Shown in pieces: positions 33,564-42,071 of a stretch of DNA of 64,000 nt (the first letter of the stretch is position 1; each line of letters starts with the position of its first letter). The notes under the pieces are model-generated. The model did no database searches and was not told where the DNA came from. It worked only from the letters and a program-made list of their open reading frames with translations. Source of the DNA: TMED26 sp002694075 (GTDB lineage Bacteria > Pseudomonadota > Alphaproteobacteria > Thalassobaculales > Thalassobaculaceae); contig JAYYDT010000025.1 of assembly GCA_036160575.1 (NCBI GenBank), positions 39,097 to 103,096 of the forward strand. The letters run 5' to 3'. A program made the translations under genes and the position numbers.

Positions 33564-35917
33564 GCCTCTTTAGGCGGGTTGAGGGCGCGCCACACTTTCT
33601 CCGGTGTCGCCGGCATGTCGATGTGCCGCACACCGTGGGCGGCCAGCGCGTCGACCACCGCGTTCATGACCGCGCCAAGGGCGCCGGAACAACCCGCCTC
33701 GCCGCAGCCCTTGACGCCCAGCCGGTTGCTGGTCGCCGGCACGGCGTGGAAACCGAGGCTGATCGACGGCATATGATCCGCGCGCGGCATGGCGTAGTCC
33801 ATGTAAGAGCCGGTCAGGGGCTGGCCATGGTCGTCATAAACGACGTTTTCCAACAGCGCCTGGCCAAGCCCCTGGGCGACGCCACCATGGACCTGACCTT
33901 CGACGATCATCGGGTTGAGGATGGTGCCGAAGTCGTCGACCGCGCTGTATTTGACGACCCGGGTGACGCCGGTCGCCGGATCGATTTCAACCTCGGCCAC
34001 ATGGGCGCCATTGGGGAAAGCCGATGGGCCGGGCTCGTGTTTCAACTCGGTGTCCAAACTGGCCGGCACGTCGGCCGGCAGATCGGCGCGAGTCCGCAAG
34101 GTGGCGGCCAGGTCGAGCAAGGCGACGCGGCGGTCGGTGCCGGCGATCTCGAACTTGCCGTTGTCGAACTCGATGTCGGCGACCGCCGCCTCCAGCACAT
34201 GGGCGGCCGCCTGGCGGCCTTTTTCGATGACCGCGTCGGCGACCTCGGCGATGGCGCCGCCGCTGGTGATCGCGGATTTCGAACCGCCGGTGCCGCCGCC
34301 GGCGATCAATTGGTCGCTATCGCCCTGCAACAGGCGCACCTTGTCGACCGGTACGCCCAGACGGCTGGACAGCAATTGCGCGAACGGCGTCAAATGCCCC
34401 TGGCCGTAGTCGAGGGTGCCGGTGACGATGGTCACCCCGCCGTCCTCGTCGAAACGCAGGCCGCCCATCTCCGGCGCCGGCGGCCCGGTGACCTCGAGAT
34501 AGGAACAGAAGCCGCGCCCGCGCAGCAAGCCTTTGGCCCGACTGGCGGCGGCGCGGTCCGCGAAACCGTCCCAATCGGCGGCCGCCAGGGTGCGGTCGAT
34601 AATGGTCGGAAAATCGCCGCTGTCATAGGTCAGCCCGGAGGCCGCTTTGTACGGGATGGCGGCGGCCGGGATGGCGTTGCGGCGGCGCAATTCGATCGCG
34701 TCGATCTTCAATTCGCGGGCCGCCGTGTCGATCAGCCGCTCCATGTAATAATTGGCCTCCGGCCGGCCGGCGCCGCGATAGGGGCCGGTCGGGGTGGTCG
34801 TGGTGAACACACATTTGGTGATCACCTCCAACAGCGGCACCTGGTACAGGCTGGTGACGTTTTTAACGATATTGCCGGTTTGCGGATTGGCCGCCACCGC
34901 CGTCAAATAGCCGCCCATGTCGGCATGGGTGGTCACCCGCACGGCCAGGAATTTGCCGGCCGCGTCCAAGGCCAACTCGGCGCGCGCGTGGCTGGCCCGG
35001 CCCTGGTGGTCGGACAAAAAGCTTTCCGAGCGTTCGTCGCGCCATTTGATGGCTCGGCCAAGGTCGCGGGCGGCGTGCATCATCGGCGCGTATTCCGGAT
35101 AAGGCGCGCCTTTCATGCCAAAGGAACCGCCGACATTGCCGGTCAGCACACGCACCTGTTCCGGGGCCACGTTCATCAGTTTGGCAAGCCCGTTGTGCAG
35201 GCCGAACACACCTTGGCTGCCGGCGCGCACGGTCCACTTATCGGCTGCCGGGTCGAAATCGACCACCGCCACCCTCGGCTCCATCGCCGAAACCACGACG
35301 CGGTTATTGACCAGGTCCAAGCGCGTGACATGGGCGGCGCCGGCGAAGGCGGCGGCGACCGCGTCGCTGTCGCCATAGTGGAAATCGAGGGCGATGTTGC
35401 CCGGCGCCTCGGGCCAGATTTGCGGCGCCCCCGCGGCGACCGCCGCCAGCGGGTCGCTGACCGCCGGCAGGGGGTTGATGTCGACAAACACGGCGTCGGC
35501 GGCGTCGCGTGCCTGGGCGCGGGTTTCGGCGACCACAAAGGCGATCGGGTCGCCGACATGGCGCACCCGCTCGCGGGCGAGGGTGGCGCGCGGCGGTTTG
35601 ATCATCGGCGAGCCGTCGCGATTGACGTTGGCCGCGCCGCACAGCAGGTTGCCGTAGCCGGCGGCGTCCATGTCGGCGACCGTGTAAATCGCCAGCACGC
35701 CCGGCATGGCGCGCGCCTCTTCCAAGTCGATGGCGTCGATCACGCCGTGGGCGATCTGGCTGCGCACCATCACCCCATAGGCCTGACCGGTGAGATTGAT
35801 ATCATCGGTGTAGCGGCCCCGACCGGTCAGCAGCACCGGGTCTTCCATCCGGCTGACGGGCTGCCCGATGGCGTATTTCTCGGTCACATCAAGGGGCGAT
35901 TGATCGTTCGGGGCCAT
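33560..35917 (-). CDS. Molybdenum hydroxylase large subunit, CoxL form II/xanthine dehydrogenase family
   Basis: This 785-residue protein binds the molybdopterin cytosine dinucleotide centre of aldehyde oxidase/xanthine dehydrogenase-type enzymes. The active-site loop reads G-P-Y-R-G-A-G-R-P-E, the form II signature, not the A-Y-x-C-S-F-R of true CO dehydrogenase. The catalytic Glu lies in K-G-C-G-E-A-G near the C-terminus. The ATG at 35917 is chosen over a long upstream extension. The expected FAD-binding and 2Fe-2S subunits are absent on both sides, so it is an orphan subunit here. The substrate is unknown. Confidence 0.9.
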   Translation of the reverse strand: MAPNDQSPLDVTEKYAIGQPVSRMEDPVLLTGRGRYTDDINLTGQAYGVMVRSQIAHGVIDAIDLEEARAMPGVLAIYTVADMDAAGYGNLLCGAANVNRDGSPMIKPPRATLARERVRHVGDPIAFVVAETRAQARDAADAVFVDINPLPAVSDPLAAVAAGAPQIWPEAPGNIALDFHYGDSDAVAAAFAGAAHVTRLDLVNNRVVVSAMEPRVAVVDFDPAADKWTVRAGSQGVFGLHNGLAKLMNVAPEQVRVLTGNVGGSFGMKGAPYPEYAPMMHAARDLGRAIKWRDERSESFLSDHQGRASHARAELALDAAGKFLAVRVTTHADMGGYLTAVAANPQTGNIVKNVTSLYQVPLLEVITKCVFTTTTPTGPYRGAGRPEANYYMERLIDTAARELKIDAIELRRRNAIPAAAIPYKAASGLTYDSGDFPTIIDRTLAAADWDGFADRAAASRAKGLLRGRGFCSYLEVTGPPAPEMGGLRFDEDGGVTIVTGTLDYGQGHLTPFAQLLSSRLGVPVDKVRLLQGDSDQLIAGGGTGGSKSAITSGGAIAEVADAVIEKGRQAAAHVLEAAVADIEFDNGKFEIAGTDRRVALLDLAATLRTRADLPADVPASLDTELKHEPGPSAFPNGAHVAEVEIDPATGVTRVVKYSAVDDFGTILNPMIVEGQVHGGVAQGLGQALLENVVYDDHGQPLTGSYMDYAMPRADHMPSISLGFHAVPATSNRLGVKGCGEAGCSGALGAVMNAVVDALAAHGVRHIDMPATPEKVWRALNPPKEA

Positions 35918-36026
35918 GGGCGCTCTCCGCTGACGGTGGGGGTGCGCGACGAAAACCACGCGTTCTACAATTTGTGCAAACGCGCCGGCGGTCAATCGTT
36001 GGCGGCGGGCGAATTGTCTCGTGCGT

Positions 36027-38504
36027 TTACCCGCGCCAGCGGACCGGCCGGCCGGCGACCAAGGACTCGGCGGCGGCGACAATCGCCGCGCTGTCGATTT
36101 CATAGGCCCGATAGACCTCGTCGATGGTGCCCGATTGGCCGAAATGCTCGATGCCCAAGGGCTCGACCCGGTGGCCGTGAACGCCGCCCAGCCACGACAG
36201 CGTCGTCGGATGCCCGTCGATCACCGTGACCAGGCCGGCGTGAGGGGGCAGAGCGCCGAGCAGGTCTTCGACATACGCGCGGGCCTGGCGGTGACCGCCC
36301 CGTCGGGCACGCCGCGCGGCATGCCAGCCGGCCGACAAGCGGTCGGCGGAGGTGACCGCCAGCACCGCGACATCGCGTCGGTCATTGCCGATCATACCGG
36401 CGGCACGGATCGCCTCGGGCGCGACCGCGCCTTGGTAGACGATCACCAATTCACAATTCGGTCCGGGCGCGCGCAGCCAATAGCCGCCCATCACCGCGCC
36501 ATGTTCGAGGGTCGCGTCGAAGGGCCGCTGGACCTGTTCGATTTTGCGCGTCGACAGCCGCAGATAGACTGAGCCGCCGGTTTTTTCGCGCAGCCAGGCG
36601 GTTTCGTCGTCGCCGTTGTGCCGATCTTCGTTATCGGCGCCGTCGCGCTGCATATATTCGAACGACCAGCGCATGATCGCCGCCAATTCATCGACAAACG
36701 CCGGCTCGAAGGCCACCAAACCGTCCTGGGCCATGCCGATCAACGGTGTCCCGATGGATTGATGAGCGCCGCCCTCCGGCGCCAGGCTGATGCCCGAGGG
36801 CGTGGCCACCAGCATGAAGCGGGCATCCTGGTAACAGGCGTAGTTGAGAGCGTCCAGACCGCGCTGAATGAACGGATCGTAGACCGTCCCGATGGGGATC
36901 AAGCGTTCGCCCAACAGGGTGTGGGACAGGCCCATGGCGGCAAGCGCGATAAACAGATTGTTTTCGGCGATGCCTAACTCGAGATGCTGGCCGCGTGGCG
37001 AGCGCTCCCATTTCTGGGCCGAGGGGATATGCCGATTACGAAAGGTGTCGGCCGCCGGGTTGCGGGCGTAAAGGCCGCGCTGATTGACCCAGCCGCCAAG
37101 ATTGGTCGACACCGTGACATCGGGCGAGGTGGTGATGATGTGATCGGCCAGCGCGCTGTCGCCGCGGCCGAGCAAATGGAGGATGCGGCCGAAGCCTTCC
37201 TGGGTCGAGGCTTCGCGCGCCGCTTCGAACTCCAGGCGGGCCGGCACCGGCACGGTCGGCGCGCGCAGGCGGCGGGTGCCCTCGGCGGCGAAACGGTTGC
37301 TCGCGAGGAAGTCTTGGAGGTCGCCCGTGGCGAGATCGAGGCCCGCGAATTTATCCCATTCCGCCCCCGCCGGCACGGCCATCGCGCCTTGCAGGGCGGC
37401 GATCTGCGCGGGTGTCATCAAGCCGGCGTGATTGTCCTTATGGCCGGCCAAGGGCAGGCCATAGCCCTTCACCGTGTAGGCGACGAAACAGACCGGTCGG
37501 TCGTGGTCGATGGCCGCGAAAGCGTCGAGCACGGCGGTCAAATCATGGCCGCCGAGATTGGTCATCAAATCGGCCAATTCGGCGTCGTCGAGCCCGTCGA
37601 TAATCGCCCGTGTCTTGGGCGCGTCGGTTAAATCGCGGGACAGGTGCTCGCGCCACGCCTCGCCGCCTTCGAAACAGAGCGCGGCGTAAAGGTCGTTAGG
37701 GCAGTCGTCGATCCATTGGCGCAGCCGCGCGCCGCCCGGTTTGGCGAAGGTGGCTTGCAGCTTATGGCCATATTTGATGGTGACCACCTGCCAGCCCATG
37801 GAGGTGAAAATATCGTCGATACGTTCGCGCAGACCCTCGGTGACAACGCCGTCCAGGCTCTGCCGGTTGTAATCGATCACCCACCAGGTGTTGCGCAGGT
37901 CATGTTTCCAGCCCTCCAACAGGGCTTCGTAGATATTGCCTTCGTCGAGCTCGCCGTCACCGACCAAAGCGACCATGCGGCCCTCGGCGCCATGGCCCCA
38001 ATCGCGGGCGTGAAGATAGTCTTGGACCAGGCTGGTGAAACTGGTCATGGCCACACCCAGGCCCACGGAACCGGTCGAAAAATCGACGTCGTCACTGTCC
38101 TTGGTGCGCGATGGATAGGCTTGCGCGCCGCCAAGCGCGCGAAAGCCCTCAAGCTTGTCGCGGGTCTGATGACCCAGAAGATATTGGATCGCATGGAACA
38201 CCGGGCTGGCGTGCGGCTTCACCGCCACCCGATCCTGGGCGCTCAAGGTGTGGAAATACAGCGCCGTCGCCAGGGTGGTGATCGAGGCGCAGGAGGCTTG
38301 ATGGCCGCCGACCTTCAATTGGTCGTCGCCGGGCCGCATGTGGTTGGCGTTGTGGATCATCCAACTGGACAGCCACAACACCTTGCGTTCAAGCTGCCGT
38401 AGGCAGGCCAGTTCATCGGCGGTCGGCAGGCGCGACGGGGCGTTCGCCAAATCCGCGGTCATCCGCGGGGCCACATCTGAAACTTGGCGCGCTCGGGCCA
38501 TCAT
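36027..38504 (-). CDS. AceE-like 2-oxoacid dehydrogenase E1 (transketolase-like), possible MdeB type
   Basis: This 825-residue TPP enzyme is homologous to the single-chain E1 of pyruvate dehydrogenase. It contains G-H-Q-A-S near the start, the TPP motif G-D-G-E-L-D-E-G-N through D-Y-N-R-Q-S-L-D-G, and G-S-V-G-L-G-V-A. No E2 or E3 gene is adjacent. It diverges from an Lrp/AsnC regulator, the arrangement known for the 2-oxobutyrate dehydrogenase MdeB of pseudomonads, but the methionine gamma-lyase partner is not in the window. It starts M-M-A-R-A-R with RBS GGTGGAGAG. Pyruvate or a branched oxoacid are alternative substrates. Confidence 0.88.
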   Translation of the reverse strand: MMARARQVSDVAPRMTADLANAPSRLPTADELACLRQLERKVLWLSSWMIHNANHMRPGDDQLKVGGHQASCASITTLATALYFHTLSAQDRVAVKPHASPVFHAIQYLLGHQTRDKLEGFRALGGAQAYPSRTKDSDDVDFSTGSVGLGVAMTSFTSLVQDYLHARDWGHGAEGRMVALVGDGELDEGNIYEALLEGWKHDLRNTWWVIDYNRQSLDGVVTEGLRERIDDIFTSMGWQVVTIKYGHKLQATFAKPGGARLRQWIDDCPNDLYAALCFEGGEAWREHLSRDLTDAPKTRAIIDGLDDAELADLMTNLGGHDLTAVLDAFAAIDHDRPVCFVAYTVKGYGLPLAGHKDNHAGLMTPAQIAALQGAMAVPAGAEWDKFAGLDLATGDLQDFLASNRFAAEGTRRLRAPTVPVPARLEFEAAREASTQEGFGRILHLLGRGDSALADHIITTSPDVTVSTNLGGWVNQRGLYARNPAADTFRNRHIPSAQKWERSPRGQHLELGIAENNLFIALAAMGLSHTLLGERLIPIGTVYDPFIQRGLDALNYACYQDARFMLVATPSGISLAPEGGAHQSIGTPLIGMAQDGLVAFEPAFVDELAAIMRWSFEYMQRDGADNEDRHNGDDETAWLREKTGGSVYLRLSTRKIEQVQRPFDATLEHGAVMGGYWLRAPGPNCELVIVYQGAVAPEAIRAAGMIGNDRRDVAVLAVTSADRLSAGWHAARRARRGGHRQARAYVEDLLGALPPHAGLVTVIDGHPTTLSWLGGVHGHRVEPLGIEHFGQSGTIDEVYRAYEIDSAAIVAAAESLVAGRPVRWRG

Positions 38505-38622
38505 CGCTCTCCACCGAATATCCCAACACCTCTAGATTAGCATCGCGGCGCCGGCGAATCCTTGCGTTGTTTGCGGGAAATCGATCCTCTGTGGCATATT
38601 CTTTCGTGAAAGGGTCGGTGAA

Positions 38623-39099
38623 ATGGAAAATATTTCAAATACTGGTTTGGACGAAATTGATTTGCGTATTTTACGCCGGCTGCAAACCGACACCCGCGTC
38701 AGCAACGTCGATCTGGCCGCCGCGGTCGGCCTGTCGCAATCGCCGTGCCTGCGCCGGGTCCGCCAATTGGAGGCGCGCGGTGTCATCGCCCGCCAGGTGG
38801 CGCTGGTCGACCAGAACGCTGTCGGCTTGCCGGTCAGCGTCTTTTTACAGGTGTCCTTGGAACGTCAGGTCGAAGACGCGCTACGGGTTTTCGAGGCCGC
38901 CGTGGCGGCCTGGCCGGAGGTGATGGAATGTTATCTGATGACCGGCAACGCCGACTACATGTTGCGTGTGGTGGCCGCCGACCTTGGCGCCTATGAACGG
39001 TTTTTGATGGATCACCTGACGCGCGTGCCGGGTGTCGCCAGCATCCGTTCCAGCTTCGCCTTGAAACAGGTGGTTTACAAGACCGCCTTACCAATCTAA
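38623..39099 (+). CDS. Lrp/AsnC-family transcriptional regulator
   Basis: This 158-residue protein has the N-terminal helix-turn-helix (about 8-65, D-L-R-I-L-R-R-L-Q and V-G-L-S-Q-S-P-C-L-R-R-V) and C-terminal RAM ligand-binding domain of Lrp proteins, with G-N-A-D-Y-M-L-R-V. Such regulators sense amino acids and commonly control the divergent neighbour, here the AceE-like E1. The intergenic region of 118 bases has a possible promoter (TTGCGG at 38571, CATATT at 38595) and a small inverted repeat CTTTC/GAAAG (38601-38612) just before the RBS. The 3' end overlaps a small convergent gene by 12 bases. Confidence 0.92.
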   Translation: MENISNTGLDEIDLRILRRLQTDTRVSNVDLAAAVGLSQSPCLRRVRQLEARGVIARQVALVDQNAVGLPVSVFLQVSLERQVEDALRVFEAAVAAWPEVMECYLMTGNADYMLRVVAADLGAYERFLMDHLTRVPGVASIRSSFALKQVVYKTALPI

Positions 39100-39273
39100 C
39101 GGCGACGGCGCCGGACGGGTCAAGTCGGCCGGGTCGACCGCCCAGCCGGCGGCCAGCAGGCCGCCGATTAAGGCCGGGACGAAAATAATGGCGAGCGCGA
39201 CCGCAATTCGTAAAAAGCGCGTCGCGCCAGCATGCGTTCGCGATAGCGCGACCATCGAGTCGTCATACATCAT
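39088..39273 (-). CDS. Small single-pass membrane protein, hypothetical
   Basis: This 61-residue frame has a basic stretch (R-F-L-R), one strongly hydrophobic helix of about 21 residues (I-A-V-A-L-A-I-I-F-V onwards) and a proline-rich tail. It starts with two methionines and is preceded by an AT-rich stretch (39274-39349), unusual for this GC-rich window and consistent with a promoter region. No family is recognised. It overlaps the lrp stop by 12 bases tail to tail. It could be a chance frame, but composition favours a real membrane peptide. Confidence 0.45.
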   Translation of the reverse strand: MMYDDSMVALSRTHAGATRFLRIAVALAIIFVPALIGGLLAAGWAVDPADLTRPAPSPLDW

Positions 39274-39349
39274 CGAACTAGATTGCGTCTCAATACACTA
39301 CATCTAGTAGATTAACATATTTCTCAAGGTTCGGCCAAGCGCGGCGGTC

Positions 39350-40693
39350 TCAGGCGCTGGCCGCGGTCGCCGCCGGCAAACTTTCGGCGAGGCTGGCGGC
39401 CAAGCGATCGACGATCATGGTGACCAGCGCCTCGTCGACAATGAACGGCGGCGCCAACAACACATGGTCGCCGCGCACCCCGTCCACCGTGCCGCCCGAG
39501 GGATAGACCATCAAGCCGTTGGTCATCGCCGCCGCCTTCACCCGTTGGTGGATTTTGAGGGCTGGATCGAACGGTGTCTTGGTGGCCCGGTCGGTCACCA
39601 ATTCGAGCGCCAGGAACAGGCCGCGGCCGCGGATATCGCCGACATGGGGATGGTCGCCGAAAGCCGTATCGAGGGCGGCGCGCAATTGTTCGCCGCGCCG
39701 CCGCACATTGGCCAGCAGGTCTTCGGCGTCGATGACCTCTTGCACCGCCAGGGCGCCGGCGCAGGCGGCCGGGTGGCCCATATACGTGTGACTATGCTGG
39801 AAAGAGCCGGAACCGTCATGGATCGCTTGGAAAACATGGCGGGCGACCAGGGTCGCGCCAATCGGCTGAAATCCGGCGCCCAGCCCTTTGGCGACGACCA
39901 GCAGGTCCGGCGCCACGCCATCCTCGTCACAGGCGAAGCGGTAGCCGGTACGGCCCATGCCGCACATCACCTCGTCAAAAATCAATAGCACGCCATGGCG
40001 ATCGCAAATCTCGCGAACGCGGGCGAGATAGCCGGCCACCGGGGGCACCGCGCCGGCGGTGGCGCCGACCACCGGCTCGCAGATAAAAGCGGCGACGGTG
40101 TCCGGGCCGTGGCGTTGCAGGGTTTCCTCCAACTCATCGGCGACTCTTTGGCCATACTCCTCCGCGGTCTCGTTGTGACCCTGGTCGCGATAGGCGAAGC
40201 AGGGGGCGATCTGGCTGGTCTCGATCAACAGCGGCTGGAACGGCCGACGCCGCCATTCATTGCCGCCGACGGCCAGCGCGCCCAGGGTGTTGCCGTGGTA
40301 GCTCTGCCGCCGGGTGATGATCCGCCGGCGCTGGGGTTGGCCAATTTCCAGGAAGTATTGGCGCGCCAATTTCAACGCCGCCTCGACCGCCTCGGAGCCG
40401 CCGGAGACGAAAAACACCCGTTCCAAATCGCCCGGCGCGGCGGCGATGAGACGGTCGGCCAAAGCCTCCATCGCCGGGTTGGTGAAAAAGCCGGTGTGGG
40501 CGAAGGGCAGGCGCTCCAATTGGTCCTTGATAGCGGCGACCACATGGGGATGGTCATGGCCGAGACAGGAAACCGCCGCACCGCCGGAGGCGTCCAGATA
40601 ACGCTTGCCGGCGCTGTCCTCGATAAAGGCGCCGGCGCCGCGTACCGCCACCGGATAATGATGGCGCGCTTGGCGGTGGAACACATGGCTCAT
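39350..40693 (-). CDS. Class III pyridoxal-phosphate aminotransferase
   Basis: This 447-residue enzyme belongs to the aspartate aminotransferase superfamily, subgroup II (class III), which transfers amino groups from omega-amino acids, amines or ornithine-like donors to pyruvate or 2-oxoglutarate. The PLP lysine lies in V-V-A-K-G-L-G-A-G-F, preceded by I-F-D-E-V-M-C-G-M-G-R-T-G. G-G-S-E-A-V-E-A-A-L-K binds phosphate. A LysR gene lies 28 bases upstream in the same direction and may regulate it. The substrate cannot be assigned. Confidence 0.92.
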   Translation of the reverse strand: MSHVFHRQARHHYPVAVRGAGAFIEDSAGKRYLDASGGAAVSCLGHDHPHVVAAIKDQLERLPFAHTGFFTNPAMEALADRLIAAAPGDLERVFFVSGGSEAVEAALKLARQYFLEIGQPQRRRIITRRQSYHGNTLGALAVGGNEWRRRPFQPLLIETSQIAPCFAYRDQGHNETAEEYGQRVADELEETLQRHGPDTVAAFICEPVVGATAGAVPPVAGYLARVREICDRHGVLLIFDEVMCGMGRTGYRFACDEDGVAPDLLVVAKGLGAGFQPIGATLVARHVFQAIHDGSGSFQHSHTYMGHPAACAGALAVQEVIDAEDLLANVRRRGEQLRAALDTAFGDHPHVGDIRGRGLFLALELVTDRATKTPFDPALKIHQRVKAAAMTNGLMVYPSGGTVDGVRGDHVLLAPPFIVDEALVTMIVDRLAASLAESLPAATAASA

Positions 40694-40721
40694 CTCGCGT
40701 CTCCTTCCAGGCGCGGCGCGA

Positions 40722-41690
40722 CTACGCGGGCTCCAGCACGGCCGCCATCAAACGGTTGGTTTCGGCGATTTCGCCCAAAATCCAATCGCGAAAGGCGACC
40801 AGACAGGCCATGCCGGCGCGCTCGCGCGGGTAGACCAGGTAAAACGCCCGGCCGACCTTGATCCGCGCCCCGAACGGCACCGCCAAACGTCCGGTACGGA
40901 CATCGTCAAACGTCAGCGGCGCCTGTGTCAACAACAGGCCGGCGCCCTCGACCGCCGCGTCGAGGGCGTGGTCGGCGACGCTGAAGCGCAGGCCGCGGTC
41001 GGTGTCCGGCCGTTGGTGGCCGACCTGGTCGAAAAAATCGCGCCAGGTAAAGGCGGTGCCCTGGCCGACGCCATGCAGTGGGGCGTTTGTCCAGATCGTT
41101 TCGTCATGGATCAACGGCACGTTGTCGAAGGCGCGCGGGTCGCTCTGGGCGCCGGCCGGGACCAGACGCGGGGCGCATACCGCGACGTAATCGATATCGA
41201 TCAACGGTTCATAAACGAGATGGTCTTCGCGCGGGGCGTCGACCGGCTGATTGCGGACCGCGCAATGAATGCCGTCGCCGGCGAACGCGGTTTTGGCCAT
41301 GGTCGAGGACAGTCGAATGTCCAAATCCGGGTGGTCGCCGGCGAAACGATAGAGCCGCGGCGCCAGCCATTTGGCGGCGAAGGCCGGCGGCGTGCTGACC
41401 ACCAGCACTTCGTCATCCGCGCGCGTGCGCAAGCTGTCGACAGCGTCGAGGATATGCTGAAAGCCGAGGTGCAGGCCGGGATAAAGGGCCTTGCCGGTGA
41501 CTGTCAGCACGATCTGGCGGCTGCGGCGTTCAAACAGCTTGACCCCGAGAAACGCCTCCAGGCCGCGAATCTGATGGCTCAGCGCGCTTGGGCTGACGAA
41601 TAACTCCTCGGCCGCCTTGGCCATGCTGGCGTGGCGGGCGGCGGCCTCGAACGCGCGTAAGGCGTTCAGCGCGGGGAGGCTTTGTCGCAT
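40722..41690 (-). CDS. LysR-family transcriptional regulator (GcvA-like)
   Basis: This 322-residue LysR protein has the N-terminal helix-turn-helix (S-L-P-A-L-N-A-L-R-A-F-E-A-A-A-R, then S-P-S-A-L-S-H-Q-I) typical of the GcvA branch, followed by a periplasmic-binding-like effector domain. It is divergent from a 60-residue gene; the 103-base gap contains a perfect 6-base-arm inverted repeat (41702-41717) near the expected activation site. It lies just upstream of the class III aminotransferase, the other likely target. Confidence 0.93.
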   Translation of the reverse strand: MRQSLPALNALRAFEAAARHASMAKAAEELFVSPSALSHQIRGLEAFLGVKLFERRSRQIVLTVTGKALYPGLHLGFQHILDAVDSLRTRADDEVLVVSTPPAFAAKWLAPRLYRFAGDHPDLDIRLSSTMAKTAFAGDGIHCAVRNQPVDAPREDHLVYEPLIDIDYVAVCAPRLVPAGAQSDPRAFDNVPLIHDETIWTNAPLHGVGQGTAFTWRDFFDQVGHQRPDTDRGLRFSVADHALDAAVEGAGLLLTQAPLTFDDVRTGRLAVPFGARIKVGRAFYLVYPRERAGMACLVAFRDWILGEIAETNRLMAAVLEPA

Positions 41691-41701
41691 GAGAAAACCT
41701 C

Positions 41702-41717
41702 ATCTCATAAGTGAGAT
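41702..41717. promoter_or_regulatory. Probable LysR operator
   Basis: The inverted repeat ATCTCA-TAAG-TGAGAT has perfect arms. It is 11 bases from the lysR start and is centred about 51 bases before the predicted start of the rightward transcript, the usual place for a LysR recognition site. The half-site AAGTGAGA recurs at 41775-41782. Confidence 0.5.
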
Positions 41718-41725
41718 ATGACCTT

Positions 41726-41754
41726 TTGTATTGCCATTATTACAGCCCTATCTT
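41726..41754 (+). promoter_or_regulatory. Promoter of the 60-residue gene
   Basis: TTGTAT (41726-41731) and TATCTT (41749-41754) are spaced by 17 bases. The transcript should start near 41761, giving a leader of about 33 bases that contains a hairpin around the ribosome binding site. Confidence 0.5.
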
Positions 41755-41776
41755 CCCGCCATCAACAATCATCAAA

Positions 41777-41791
41777 GTGAGAGGAACTCAC
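41777..41791 (+). promoter_or_regulatory. Hairpin holding the ribosome binding site of the 60-residue gene
   Basis: GTGAG (41777-41781) and CTCAC (41787-41791) can pair, leaving the Shine-Dalgarno AGGAA in the loop, two bases before the ATG at 41794. The stem is only 5 base pairs, so it could modulate translation or simply be a second partial LysR site. Confidence 0.35.
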
Positions 41792-41793
41792 CT

Positions 41794-41976
41794 ATGTTTC
41801 AGCATTACCAGACCCCCGCCGGGTGCGCCGAGGCGCGCTTTCGTAACGCCGCCCGCACCGCCCACCAACTTCGCGCGATCGCTTTCGTCAGCTTGCTGCG
41901 GCAGGTGACCCAGGCGGCGACCGGCCTGATTGGCGGTTTTGGCCGCACGGTGACGGCCATCAAAGCCTCGGTTTGA
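41794..41976 (+). CDS. Small protein of 60 residues, unrecognised
   Basis: The frame starts M-F-Q-H-Y-Q-T and contains a basic amphipathic middle (A-R-F-R-N-A-A-R-T-A-H-Q-L-R) and a hydrophobic glycine-containing stretch near the end. It has a good Shine-Dalgarno (GAGAGGAA), a credible sigma-70 promoter and a LysR operator upstream, which together make it more than a chance frame. No family is recognised and no signal peptide is evident. It may act as a LysR-controlled small regulator or membrane-associated peptide; this is a guess. Confidence 0.5.
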   Translation: MFQHYQTPAGCAEARFRNAARTAHQLRAIAFVSLLRQVTQAATGLIGGFGRTVTAIKASV

Positions 41977-42071
41977 GGCCCGGCGCCGCCACCGACGGCG
42001 ATCAATAAAGCCTAGCCACCGCCCAACGCACACGCTACACCGCCAAGGTGAGCGTGCGACAGGTGGTGGCG

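Noticed and set aside
33623..36229. An 868-codon open frame antisense to the molybdenum hydroxylase gene
   Set aside because: It is a mirror of the coding frame in high-GC DNA: no homology, arginine/histidine-rich composition, and the opposite strand carries clear family motifs throughout.
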